Below, piece by piece: positions 21,841-33,125 of a stretch of 64,000 nt of DNA. The stretch lies in the NCBI GenBank assembly GCA_030141605.1, contig JAQGDQ010000271.1, forward strand, positions 184,001 through 248,000, written 5' to 3'. The translations under genes and the position numbers were made by a program. The DNA is from Tubiluchus corallicola. Taxonomy: Eukaryota > Priapulida > Priapulimorpha > Priapulimorphida > Tubiluchidae. A model generated the notes under the pieces. That model was not told the origin of the DNA. It ran no database searches and was given only the letters and a program-made list of their open reading frames with translations. Numbering within the stretch: position 1 is the stretch's first letter; every line of letters begins with the position of its first letter.

Positions 21841-22980
21841 GAGCAAATTATTGAATTTATTGCATACTTACCCAGCATGAAGTTTGGAGCAAATTATTGA
21901 ATTTATTGCATACTTACTCAACATGAAGTTTGGAGCAGATTATTGAATTTATTGCATAGTTACCCAGCATTAAGTTTAGAGCAAATTACTGAATTTATTT
22001 CATACTTACTCAGCATGAACTTTAGAGCAAATTAATGAATTTATTGCATACTTACCCAGCATGAAGTTTAGAGCAAATTATTGAATTTATTGCATACTTA
22101 CTCAGCATGAAGTTTGGAGCAAATTATTGAATTTATTGCATACTTACTCAGCATGAACTTTAGAGCAAATTACTGAATTTATTGCATACTTACCCAGCAT
22201 GAAGTTTAGAGCAAATTACTGAATTTATTGCATACTTACCCAGCATGAAGTTTAGAGCAAATTATTGAATTTATTGCATACTTACCCAGCATGAAGTTTA
22301 GAGCAAATTATTGAATTTATTGCATACTTATACGCATGAAGTTTAGAGCAAATTACTGAATTTATTGCATACTTACCCAGCATGAAGTTTAGAGCAAATT
22401 ACTGAATTTATTGCATAGTTACCCAGCATGAAGTTTAGAGCAAATTATTGAATTTATTGCATACTTACTCAGCATGAAGTTTAGAGCAAATTATTGAATT
22501 TATTGCATACTTACTCAGCATGAAGTTTAGAGCAAATTATTGAATTTATTGCATACTTATACGCATGAAGTTTAGAGCAAATTACTGAATTTATTGCATA
22601 CTTACCCAGCATGAAGTTTAGAGCAAATTATTGAATTTATTGCATAGTTACCCAGCATTAAGTTTAGAGCAAATTACTGAATTTATTTCATACTTACTCA
22701 GCATGAACTTTAGAGCAAATTAATGAATTTATTGCATACTTACCCAGCATGAAGTTTAGAGCAAATTATTGAATTTATTGCATACTTACTCAGCATGAAG
22801 TTTGGAGCAAATTATTGAATTTATTGCATACTTACTCAGCATGAACTTTAGAGCAAATTATTGAATTTATTGCATACTTACTCAGCATGAAGTTTAGAGC
22901 AAATTATTGAATTTATTGCATACTTACTCAGCATGAAGTTTAGAGCAGATTACTGAATTTATTGCATACTTACCCAGCAT
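21841..22980 (-). repeat. 46-bp minisatellite carrying a 5' splice site in each unit
   Basis: About 25 copies at a strict 46-bp period (for example GCATGAA at 21875, its variant at 21921, and so on). Read on the - strand, the unit contains TTCATGCTGGGTAAGTATG or its CTGAGTAAG variant. This is the last ten bases of the rhomboid exon at 22974-23116 plus that exon's own donor and first intron bases. The exon-proximal unit is the real junction. A few units are damaged (GTAACTATG, or CATGCGTATAAG without the donor). Confidence 0.95.
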
Positions 22981-23116
22981 GAATAAACATATAGGTGAAC
23001 CACCTCCAAGCCTCCTGTCGTTTGTGAGGATTATAAATGAAGATGCTTTCCATCGGTACCGGCCCGTCTGCACTAATGTCGCCCAATTTCACACAGTAGT
23101 AAATAAATATTATAAC
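22974..23116 (-). CDS. Rhomboid-like protease, exon with first core helix and WR motif
   Basis: Acceptor GATTTTCAG, then VIIFIYYCVKLGDIS...YNPHKRQEAWRWFTYMFIHAG, ending with 2 nt before donor GTAAGT at 22973. It contains the end of the first rhomboid transmembrane helix, the L1 loop with the conserved Trp-Arg (EAWRW) and the start of helix 2 (MFIHAG). In RHBDL proteins the next residues are the (V/x)xHxxxN segment, which is not found in the window. The phase fits the preceding exon. Confidence 0.93.
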
Positions 23117-23173
23117 CTGAAAATCGTAAAAACTGCAATTAAAAACACAAACAATCGTGAAGGGATACAAAAA

Positions 23174-23395
<222 letters not shown>

Positions 23396-23653
23396 TTATC
23401 TGTTTATTAGTGACAAAAAGTTCCAGGCTCAATTCAGTGACAAAAACACATGGTAATAGCTGCTCAACTTCTTTCAACTAATTTCATTCAAATAAACATG
23501 ATCTTTCTAGCAAACCTAGTACGATGTTGCCTTTTCTAATGAGAGTATGCTCACACAGTCTCAGTTACCACAGTGCTTACCGTGTACCGTCATATTCTCG
23601 GATGTGATAAGTGTAAACTTAGCGTGTGTGCTTAAAACATAAATCATTTAATA

Positions 23654-23925
23654 ATGGACGCCTTGCATCCCAAAGAAATAAGTTCTGTGGCTGTAAGTGA
23701 ACTACAACAGCTTAATTTTTCACAGCTGTCACTCTATGAGAAAGTTGCAGTTAAGAAAAGTGGCTGTTCATCACTCAATGTTCAAATATCTCATCCAGGA
23801 ATAAGCAACAACAAGAAATATATTCGTAGCTTGAATTCTGAGTGGTACTAACGAAAAACTGGCTTTGCGGCTGTGAAGTAAAAAATGAGTCGTTTTGCTT
23901 CAAGTGTCTGCTACTTGGAGGTGAC
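23654..23925 (+). pseudogene. hAT-family transposase-like N-terminus (TTF-type zinc finger), frameshifted
   Basis: An ATG frame of 65 codons ends in KKYIRSLNSEWY and hits a stop. Shifting frame at ~23850 continues as KNWLCGCEVKNESFCFKCLL up to GGD, right before a GTAAGT at 23926. A WxxxF/YxWL...FCFxC pattern is the TTF-type zinc finger found in hAT transposases and their ZMYM-like domesticated relatives. The single frameshift and the lack of following exons argue for a dead copy. It could be the relic of an autonomous source of hAT elements; that is inference. Confidence 0.6.
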
Positions 23926-23959
23926 GTAAGTAAACAAAAAACATTATTCGTTTATTAAT

Positions 23960-24235
23960 TATTTGTTAATTATTCGGATTTGTTATTATTTGGAAATGAT
24001 GAATTTAACTATGTTGCTAACTGTAAAATATTCCAATGCATACATGACTTTATATTATGTACTAAACGCTTCCAGTAGTTTCTATCTGATATGAAATGCA
24101 CCAGTCTTAAATAATCGTACATTAATATTTACTAACCGTCATTTTCTACTAATGTCTAATGTAATCTTGTAGTAAAACTTGTCAGCTTGTGTAGTTATAG
24201 TCTATTCTTACTGCAAATGTTCTTGTAAATAGTGT
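23960..24235 (+). repeat. Dispersed repeat F, copy 2, with one 74-bp minisatellite unit
   Basis: It matches 32905-33110 in reverse orientation and contains one copy (24140-24230) of the unit expanded ~17 times at 31648-32905 (TGTAATCTTGTAGTAAAACT, CAGCTTGTGTAGTTATAGTC). Confidence 0.85.
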
Positions 24236-24523
24236 ATAAAGTCTGTTGTGGTGAGGATCCTAAATCATGTTTTTCAAACTGTCTGATCCAATCCTATAAT
24301 AAACTATGTTAAAACTAACAAAGAACATTAAAATTACATATGTTTGTTTTGTTTTTGCACAGCATTAAGACAATGGCTAAAAATTTTCTGAAGCAGCACC
24401 GCCACTAATTTTAGCTACGAGCCGCCAGTGAATTTGAGTCAATTGATTCTATTAACCGTGAATCTAAGAGATAGATTCTACAGTAGAAAAATTACTTTCC
24501 CCGAGACAACCTTCTTTATTAAG

Positions 24524-25040
24524 CAGGGATGAGAATGACAAATGGCAAAAAACGCTGAAACAGGCCGGGTGTTTTGGGGCCAGCTAGGCCCCCAATGGGG
24601 TTGAGGGGCAAAGCCCCCTTGGAGCCAGCAACAAATTGCAATTTTGTGCCCATAGAGAGCCTCTAACTGGACTTGAAATATTAATTACCTTGTTTATGCA
24701 TAATTTAAAATACCCAACTATCAAGGATACATGATACCTAATTGTCTCAAAAACGCCTAAGTACTGGCAGCTCCTATGCAATAGTACATAAAAACTGTCT
24801 GCAATTGACTCAAATAACTCCGCACAATTGATTCTATATTTTTATACATAGAGATATACACGTGGTTACACTGATTTACGTGATGTAAACAAAGTGACGG
24901 CCTGCCACCTAGCGGTCAGCTTGTGAAATAATGTACTGGGTCCGTAAAAATTTTCTCAACGAATTTACGAGATTTACAAAAATGGCACTACTGGTCTTCC
25001 AAAAACTCGGAATTCCACGTATCCAAAATTCTCATCCCTG
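24524..25040 (-). mobile_element. hAT-B element, copy 1
   Basis: The ends CAGGGATGAGAAT and ATTCTCATCCCTG are inverted repeats. The flanks share ATTAAG (6 of the 8 bases expected). It has no transposase and sits in a rhomboid intron. Confidence 0.85.
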
Positions 25041-25100
25041 ATTAAGTACTCTCTCTCTCTCGTTCGAGTACCCCTAAAACTCCCGCCAAAATATACGCAC

Positions 25101-25265
25101 CTCCACGACGCTGATGAGAATCATGAATAGGGGAGGCGGTAAACAATTGTAGTGCTGTGCATAGGAAAGACTGGTCTTTGTACGCGAGGTGAGGGGAACG
25201 ACGCCATCCACACCCATCTTAATCGCTTTCTGGAAGAAGTTGAGGTGCGGCATGGGAGCTGACAT
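25101..25265 (-). CDS. Rhomboid-like protease, exon before the rhomboid core
   Basis: Acceptor TTCTGTTGCAG, 55 codons in phase 0, donor GTGCGT. It reads MSAPMPHLNFFQKAIKMGVD..., then SYAQHYNCLPPPLFMILISV. The CxPPPxFxxxIS(x)xE segment is the hallmark entry into the first transmembrane helix of RHBDL-type rhomboids. It joins in phase to FVRI of the EF-hand exon upstream and to VIIFIYY downstream. Confidence 0.9.
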
Positions 25266-25522
25266 CTGCAACAGAAAACAAAATGACAATTTTGTAGATA
25301 CGCGGAATAAGTTTATGTTTTGGTTTCAACAAAAGAGTTAATTTTTTTATAGAGAACCATACAAAAGCTAGTGTTAGTCTTACATAAAAATACAGTATCG
25401 TAAGTACTCAACTTGCACTCAATACTCAACGACAACTTGGTACTCAGTGTTAATAAAGTATACTGTACAGTGCAGAGCTAGCCAGTCAGTCCACCTAGGA
25501 GATCCGGAGAAGCACCGTAACC

Positions 25523-26011
25523 AGGGTGCATAAGATTATGGATATGTATAAAATAAATAAAATAGCTTATTTTATGGATTTTTGAAATTTTATTTTATGG
25601 ATATCAATAAAATAAGAAATAGACTATATCTGGAACCAGATGCCCAGGGGGAAATCAATTAAAAAGTAAAAACAGGAGTGCTTGAAACGTGTTTTTAAAC
25701 ACGCAGGACTTAGTTTTAATTTTATCGGTTTCATATCACTTCTAATTTAATCAAATTTTGCGAGACAATGCCTTGTAATTCATCACGTCAGTTCAAATAA
25801 TTCATCTATTTGGTACGAATGTAGAATGCCCTCTAGGCTGAAGTTTCCGATCCAATATCTGTATTCAGTTTTGATTGCCTTATTTTGTACAAAAAATCAC
25901 ACACAAAAATATTTTTTTATTTTATGCATTTCTTATTTTATGGATTTTTCAAATTTTATTTTATGGATTTTTGGTCATATTTTATGGATATCCATAATCT
26001 TATGCAGCCTG
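25523..26011. mobile_element. Non-autonomous hAT-like element
   Basis: The inverted ends are AGGGTGCATAAGATTATGGA and TCCATAATCTTATGCAGCCT. The flanks ACCGTAAC and ACCATACC could be a decayed 8-bp duplication. Its interior is made of TTATTTTATGGATTTTT repeats. Confidence 0.65.
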
Positions 26012-27945
26012 ACCATACCCCCCCCCCCCAGATGGGTTTGGGACAGCACCGAGCACCAACGCATTTTGAAGCCACATGAGAGCACTTTTAAGAGAGTTTT
26101 TCACTCGTTTTATTGCTCATTTTTATTTCATTTTTTTCAACAGTAATAAAAGTTTATTATCTAAATTTAAAAATGTCCAATGATATTCTGAAGAACAACT
26201 AATTGGTGATTTTTATGGTAAGATTGATTAATGAGACCCATTTTCATTTTCTTATTAACTTGTAACTTCATTCCTCACTGCCCCGTCACAAAACTATCTT
26301 GGCCTTTTGCTTTCACCCACAGTTCTCCACTAAACTTTGGCTCCCCGTCTGAAATTGTCTCTGGTTCAGTTTCTGTTTGATTTTCTTCACCTGCAGCTGC
26401 TGAAACTGTTTTTTTTTTTAATTTTTGCTCGCCTACCCATCTAGTTGCAAAATTCAAGCTTACTTCTCTGCATAACGATAATAATTAGCATAAACGGCAG
26501 AGTGAAAAAGACACCATTTGATCGTTAAAATCCTTGCAACAACAAGGAAGATTTTCATTCTTATACTGTATACATTCTTAGTGTACATGTCAAGGATTTT
26601 TGTTTGTTAAATTTAATATAGCGTTTTACAGTTACAAGTGGCGCCATCTGGCTTCAATATTTGCATCCTAGTCAATTAACGGTCATTCAAGTTTCAATGT
26701 GTTCAAGTGATCACGTGTTTCTGTGTAACTCACGATTTAATGCCAACGATGTATGTAAATTTTATTTAGTTATTTACCATAAGTCTCTCATTAATTTCAC
26801 GTAATCGTAATCGATCTTCTGATAAGAAATGAATTAGTTTATTAAAGGAATTTACATATCTTGTTTCAGATAAAATGTACAATTTTGGGTAATGGCGTCT
26901 CAGTGTCACATAGGAAGTAAATGACTAAGGGGCATGTGACATGAAGATGGTATAGAAACAATAAACTGTTATGCTAAGCAAAAAATGATGACTTTGTTTG
27001 TCACCGTAAAACCCAAACAGTACATTCGTGCTATTTGTGCTCAGGGTTTTACATACTGTACATGTTGAGAAACTAGTCACACATTTGCATTTATTTTAAT
27101 AATATGAACCCCAGTATACACTCAGTTTAAACACTGAATATCATAACTTGTGTTACTTTAAGCTAAACTACCTGTATGTTAAAAGAAAACCGGATGATTG
27201 AGTAAACATTAGTTCAGAATAAAGTATGCTATAAAATATTGAAAACTACAATAGCTTTTTTAAATCAAAGTTTAGATTAAGTTATAATTACCTCGGATGC
27301 TCAAATTTCGTTAAACTTTCAAAGTTACGCGCGGCTCAGTGAATCCAGTAAGATTGGCAGCGGCGCCTTTTTGTCATGTTCGCGTGGCCGAGAAATAGAA
27401 GGCGATACCGTGATAGCGATGATCATGAACTGCAGTGTTAGTTTCTGACGTCATATGATGTAGAGCACATTTTTCATGACATCATGGGTTCAAGCAGTAC
27501 TGTAACACTTATGCAAATGTGCTTGATGCGCAAGGGAAGATGCCTGCCATTGCACAAACGGTGGCTAGTTTCTGACGTAAGCAATAGCTGTGTTTGGTTG
27601 TCGTTAATTAACTTTCTAAGCAAATTATTCAAACATAAGGAACAATTGTTAACTTTTATAGACAAGAAAATGCATATTTGGACAGTAAATTAAAATGAGA
27701 TTGAGTCTAAACAATCGTCCGGTCTTCCTTTAAAGTACATTTATGTTAACGAATCCAAAATGGGACTATGGACTATGGAAAAAAACTGTTTCCATACTAA
27801 ATTAATGGAACTAATCAAACCACAACCAAAAACGCACTTATACTACACACATACTGTAATAATGATAAAAAATAATTTCATTTTTTTCAATAAAAAGTAG
27901 AAATGTATCTAATGCGTGGCACAGAAACACACATCAGCAGTACGT
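26012..27945. other. Rhomboid intron, no recognised element
   Basis: AT-rich intronic DNA. Short open frames on both strands do not resemble proteins. Confidence 0.45.
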
Positions 27946-27947
27946 AC

Positions 27948-28112
27948 AATGCGCACAAATTCCGCATAGTCGAGATATCCATCTTTGTTTCTGTCTGCTC
28001 TCATCAAGATTTCATCGTGCTTATCTCGGGGCAGATCGTACGCGTGGGCACGTTCCGTCAAAATGTAGCTGAGATCTTGTAGTGGGATAAGCCCATCCTG
28101 ATCTTTATCATA
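27948..28112 (-). CDS. Rhomboid-like protease, EF-hand exon
   Basis: Acceptor CTGTTTATCTTCAG, 55 codons in phase 0, donor GTACGT. It encodes two EF-hand loops: DKDQDGLIPLQD and DRNKDGYLDYAE. Both have acidic or amide ligands at positions 1, 3 and 5, Gly at 6 and an acidic residue at 12, so both look able to bind calcium. N-terminal EF-hands before a rhomboid core are typical of RHBDL3/Rho4-type rhomboids. The exon(s) holding the start codon were not found upstream. Confidence 0.9.
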
Positions 28113-28199
28113 CTGAAGATAAACAGAAAAAACTATCATTTAGCAAATTGTCATTTAGCAAAGTGACTTTGCTCAAGTCGCCATTAAAATTTAACAATT

Positions 28200-29100
28200 C
28201 TGCTGCAAGGGCAATAGTACCTTGTATAACTTATGTAATTATAAATCAAATGTATCACAGAATAAAAAAAGCTATGTCATACTTATAATTATTTCAGTGG
28301 TATATATTTGTATATATATAACCGACGAGGCTGCAGGTCTAACGACGGCATCATTCTCGATGATCCTGTACATCAAACAAAAGGTCTCGACCCACAGATT
28401 TGCACCCAGGGGGGGGGTTATTTTTCGAATTGGGCCCACTGGGAAGAATGGAGTGCAAAAAACCTCCCAAATCGCCCTTTTTGGATGTTTTTCACAAAAA
28501 ATCGTAGCACTTATATCTCTCATTTCTAGATAACAGGAACATACCGGGGGGGGGGGAGGGGGGGTGATGCCGGAAATGGTTGAACAGCCCGTTCAATGCT
28601 GGGTGTTATAGGTGTATTTAGATTTTGTGGGATGGTCACAGTTTACTGTAATGGGCGTTTCCCCCTTACCCAACTCCCGATTTTTTCAAAATTTTGACCG
28701 AGTACAAAGAACATTCTAGCAGTGCTTAGTGGGGCTTCAGGTAGGTGACACATAGCTCTTTGGAAAGAGGTGAAATAGAGCTACATGATGATGCGAGTCA
28801 CGTTTTAGGGCGGCTCCACCAAGAGGAGAGGTGATATGGTGTGGCTGATGTGGTGTGGGTGATGTGTTATGAGTGGTGTAACAAGTGTAAATGGTGTGGT
28901 ATGGTATGGATTATTATTGTACGTTTGTGCGCAAAAGTTTTTGCGGGGTTTGGCTAGTACTTATTAATTCTCTTATATAATTTTTCGTTTTCATTTTTTG
29001 CCCACACTCAGACATTCATGGAATCACATATAGCAGAATGAAATGGAACAGAACAGAACAAACAGAATACATAAGAACAGAATGCAACACAGCAGAACAA
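28200..29100. other. Non-coding with G-runs and GT-rich repeat
   Basis: It contains G9-G10 runs near 28410 and 28545 and a GGTGTGG(C/T)TGATGTGGTGTG-type low-complexity tract at 28830-28910. It may hold the 5' end of the rhomboid gene, which I cannot locate. Confidence 0.4.
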
Positions 29101-29110
29101 CACAGAAAAG

Positions 29111-29619
29111 CAGGGATGAGAATGACAAATTGTAAAAAACTTTGAAACAGGCCGGGGGTTTTGGGGCCACCTAGGCCCCCAATGGAGTTCAAGGGGAGAA
29201 AGCAACAAATTGCAATTTTGTGACCATAGAGAGCCTCTAAGTGGACTTAAAATATCAGTTACCTTGTTTCATGCATAATTTAAAATACCCAACTATCAAG
29301 GATACATGATACCTAATTGTCTCAAAAACGCCTAAGTACTGGCCGTTCCTATGCAAAAGTATATAAAAACTGTCTGCAATTGACTCAAATAACTCCGCAT
29401 AATTGATTCTATATTTTTATACATAGAGATATACACGTGGTTACACTGATGTACGTGATGTAAACAAAGTGACGGCCTGCAACCTAGCGGCCAGCTTGTG
29501 AAATAATGTATTGGGTCCATAAAAATTTTCTCAACGAATTTACGCGATTAACAAAAATGGCACTACTAGTCTTCCAAAAACTTGGAATTCCGCGTATCCG
29601 CGGAAAATTCTCATCCCTG
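29111..29619 (-). mobile_element. hAT-B element, copy 2
   Basis: Inverted ends CAGGGATGAGAAT and ATTCTCATCCCTG, with the exact 8-bp duplication CAGAAAAG at 29103-29110 and 29620-29627. This defines the family as hAT-type. Confidence 0.92.
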
Positions 29620-29904
29620 CAGAAAAGAATAGGACTGAGTAGGTCGATTAGACAGCCACAAGATATGGGTTTCACTGAAATTTGCCCAAACTCAGTATTC
29701 ATATCCACAAAAATATAAGTGAACAGAAGAAACTCCATTAATACAACACGAAAACAACAAGCACTGATGTGATGAAATGAAACAGATATAAAAATCGTTT
29801 ACCATGAAGCTTCGGCAATGCATATTGTTCAAATAAGGCATGAATAACAGAAACAAGGACAAATAACGACTCATATTTCAACACGACGTCTTTGTACTAT
29901 GCTT

Positions 29905-30600
29905 AAAGGACAAGAAAAGGGGTACCTGAAGTAAGTTTCAGAAAAATCGCCTTAAAAATTATATTACTTTATAGCAATTTTATGCGTATATCGTACTCGC
30001 ACTGAAAGGAATTTTAGTTTGTTTTCATTTTAAATCTCCCGCAATACTGTTCCGAAGTCGCCATTACATGACGTCATGTACCAAACGTAAATCAAGGGAA
30101 GAAAAGGCAATGTTAAATTATATCTCAAAAGACTTTCCGTGCAAATCTATATTACTTGGATTTTCGCTTACCTACTAGAAAGACTTATGTAACTAGAAAA
30201 GAAAATTATTAATTATTTAAAATGTTTTCACCAATTGGTAAAATCTCGCTGACTCCAGGGTGCACCACTCACTAACCAAAAAACGTAATTTTAATCTTAT
30301 TGACAAGACAGTAATTTTAAATTTTATTTAGTTAGTGACTTGTGCGCTACGAATGCTCTGATTATTTTTTCAAACTTTACACAATGTTATCTAAACTTGT
30401 TTCAAATGACCTGTCGTGAAAATGGCTGCGCCTAACGGTCATCGCGGGAGTTTAAATTTACATGTTTTATACAGCGTGACTGCCGATTGAAGTCCTGTAT
30501 GCAAAAAGGCAGTACGTAAGTGATATAAAATTTCAAAACGAATTTTTCAAGCTTTATGATTATGAGGGGTTTTCTTGTGCTTTAATTCATCACGCTAGCA
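29905..30600 (+). repeat. Dispersed repeat C, copy 2 (uninterrupted)
   Basis: It aligns with 8960-9855 and 54590-55005. At 30385-30392 it has the single TGTTATCT that is duplicated around the hAT insertion at 9239. Confidence 0.8.
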
Positions 30601-30641
30601 ATACGTGACTGCTTGATGTGCTTGTTCATTTACGTATTGCT

Positions 30642-31648
30642 GGGAAAATGTCCAAAAATACTAAAAATCTAGTTTTACAACTCTTATCCAATTTTCTATT
30701 AGAAACTAGTACTGCAATTATAAAAAACTCCTATTTTCAAACACTGATAATAGCTCGTGGAAGCAGCCATTTTGTTTCGGTTGACAAGACCAGATCTTCG
30801 TCAGGAAGAGCCATCTACTGGACTTAAACATAACTTCAATTTCTTCTTGTAAAGTCCACAGCAACCACATTCTCGCGCGGTTGCTAAGTGTTTTGTAGAG
30901 ATGCGACAAAAAACAATGGCTGATTTTAACCACGTTTTTCTCAAGATTAGGTTTTTCAGTACACAGGCTGCACCTCGACTTCAATGTGAATTATCTCAGC
31001 TTGGAAATAACATAGAGTGATGACCCAGGGATGAAAATGACAAATTGCGAGAAACTCTGAAACAGGCCGGGGGTTTGGGGGCCACGTAGGCAGCAACAAA
31101 TTGCAATTTTGTGACCATAGAGAGCCTCTAAGTGGACTTAAAATATCAGTTACCTTGTTTCATGCATAATTTAAAATACCCAACTATCAAGGATACATGA
31201 TACCTAATTGTCTCAAAAACGCCTAAGTACTGGCCGCTCCTATGCAAAAGTATATAAAAACTGTCTGCAATTGACTCAAATAACTCCGCACAATTGATTC
31301 TATATTTTTATACATAGAGATACACACGTGGTTACACTGATGTACGTGATGTAAACAAAGTGACGGCCTGCCAACTAGCGGTCAGTTTGTGAAATAATGT
31401 ACTGGGTCCGTAAAAATTTTCTCAACGAATTTACGCGATTTACAAAAATGGCACTACTGGTCTTCCAAAAACTCGGAATTCTGCGTATCTGCGGAAAATT
31501 CTCATCCCTGCGATGAGCTTGGTATCAAAATGATCCTCATGAAATGGAAATTCAAGAAATATGAATAACTAGAAAAGCTGAATAACCGACTCATGTACGA
31601 TTCTGCTGTGCAAACACGCATATTTCATTACTTAAACTGAAAATATAA
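30642..31648 (+). repeat. Dispersed repeat D, copy 2 = left arm of a 1-kb inverted repeat
   Basis: It is the reverse complement of 40499-41507 over its full length, including a hAT-B element at the same internal site. The arms are about 8.9 kb apart. The copy at 17950-18480 lacks that hAT element. Confidence 0.9.
31026..31510 (-). mobile_element. hAT-B element, copy 3, nested in repeat D
   Basis: The ends are CAGGGATGA and TCATCCCTG, with flanks TGATGACC and CGATGAGC (6 of 8 bases). Comparison with copy 5 shows the original duplication was CGATGA(C/G)C. Confidence 0.9.
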
Positions 31649-32905
31649 CTACACAAGCTGACAAGTTTTACTACAAGATTACATTAGATATTAGTAACAT
31701 TTACAGTAAGAATAGACTATAACTACACAAGCTGACAAGTTTTACTACAAGATTACATTAGACATTAGTAACACTTACAGTAAGAATAGACTATAACTAC
31801 ACAAGCTGACAAGTTTTACTACAAGATTACATTACACATTAGTAACATTTACGGTAAGAATTGACTATAACTACACAAGCTGACAAGTTTTACTACAAGA
31901 TTACATTAGACATTAGTAACATTTACAGTAAGAATAGACTATAACTACACAAGCTGACAATTTTTACTACAAGATTACATTAGACATTAGTAACATTTAC
32001 AGTAAGAATAGACTATAACTACACAAGCTGACAAGTTTTACTACAAGATTACATTAGATATTAGTAACATTTACAGTAAGAATAGACTATAACTACACAA
32101 GCTGACAAGTTTTACTACAAGATTACATTAGACATTAGTAACATTTACAGTAAGAATAGACTATAACTACACAAGCTGACAAGTTTTACTACAAGATTAC
32201 ATTAGACATTAGTAACATTTACAGTAAGAATAGACTATAACTACACAAGCTGACAAGTTTTACTACAAGATTACATTAGATATTAGTAACATTTACAGTA
32301 AGAATAGACTATAACTACACAAGCTGACAAGTTTTACTACAAGATTACATTAGACATTAGTAACATTTACAGTAAGAATAGACTATAACTACACAAGCTG
32401 ACAAGTTTTACTACAAGATTACATTAGACATTAGTAACATTTACAGTAAGAATAGACTATAACTACACAAGCTGACAAGTTTTACTACAAGATTACATTA
32501 GATATTAGTAACATTTACAGTAAGAATAGACCATAACTACACAAGCTGACAAGTTTTACTACAACATTACATTAGATATTAGTAACATTTACAGTAAGAA
32601 TAGACCATAACTACACAAGCTGACAGTTTTACTCCAAGAATACATTAGATATTAGTAACATTTACAGTAAGAATAGACTATAACTACACAAGCTGACAGT
32701 TTTACTACAAGATTACATTAGATATTAGTAACATTTACAGTAAGAATAGACTATAACTACACAAGCTGACAGTTTTACTACAAGATTACATTAGATATTA
32801 GTAACATTTACAGTAAGAATAGACAATAACTACACAAGCTGACAAGTTTTACTACAAGAATACATTAGACATTAGTAACATTTACAGTAAGAATAGACTA
32901 TACTT
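31648..32905 (+). repeat. 74-bp minisatellite, about 17 copies
   Basis: The unit runs ACTATAACTACACAAGCTGA, CAAGTTTTACTACAAGATTA, CATTAGA(C/T)ATTAGTAACA, TTTACAGTAAGAATAG, with a strict 74-bp period (31716, 31790, ...). Several late units carry single-base losses. It sits inside the reversed copy of repeat F, which elsewhere has one unit only. Confidence 0.95.
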
Positions 32906-33125
32906 AGTTTTTAGTATACTAAAGTTTTACTACAGTGATACATTAGACATTAGTAAAAAATGACGGTTAAAAAATATTAATGTACGATTATTTAAGACTG
33001 ATGTATTTCATATCAGATAGAAACTACTGGAAGCGTTTAGTACGTAATATAAAGTCATGTATGTATTGGAATATTTTACAGTTAGCAACATAGTTAAATT
33101 CATCTTTACCGAATAATAACAACTT
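32906..33125 (-). repeat. Dispersed repeat F, copy 3, flank of the 74-bp array
   Basis: The reverse complement of 23995-24160 (AATGACGGTTA, ATTAATGTACGATTATTTAA, GATGTATTTCATATCAGATA). Confidence 0.85.

Noticed and set aside
21841-22980. CRISPR-like array
   Set aside because: Repeats are contiguous without unique spacers, in a eukaryotic intron; it is a minisatellite. The same holds for the 27-, 34-, 43-, 74- and 91-bp arrays.
24584-24781. Short conserved frame HRSCQYLGVFETIRYHVSLIVGYFKLC, repeated at 56.0 kb
   Set aside because: It recurs because both sites are hAT-B copies; not a gene family.
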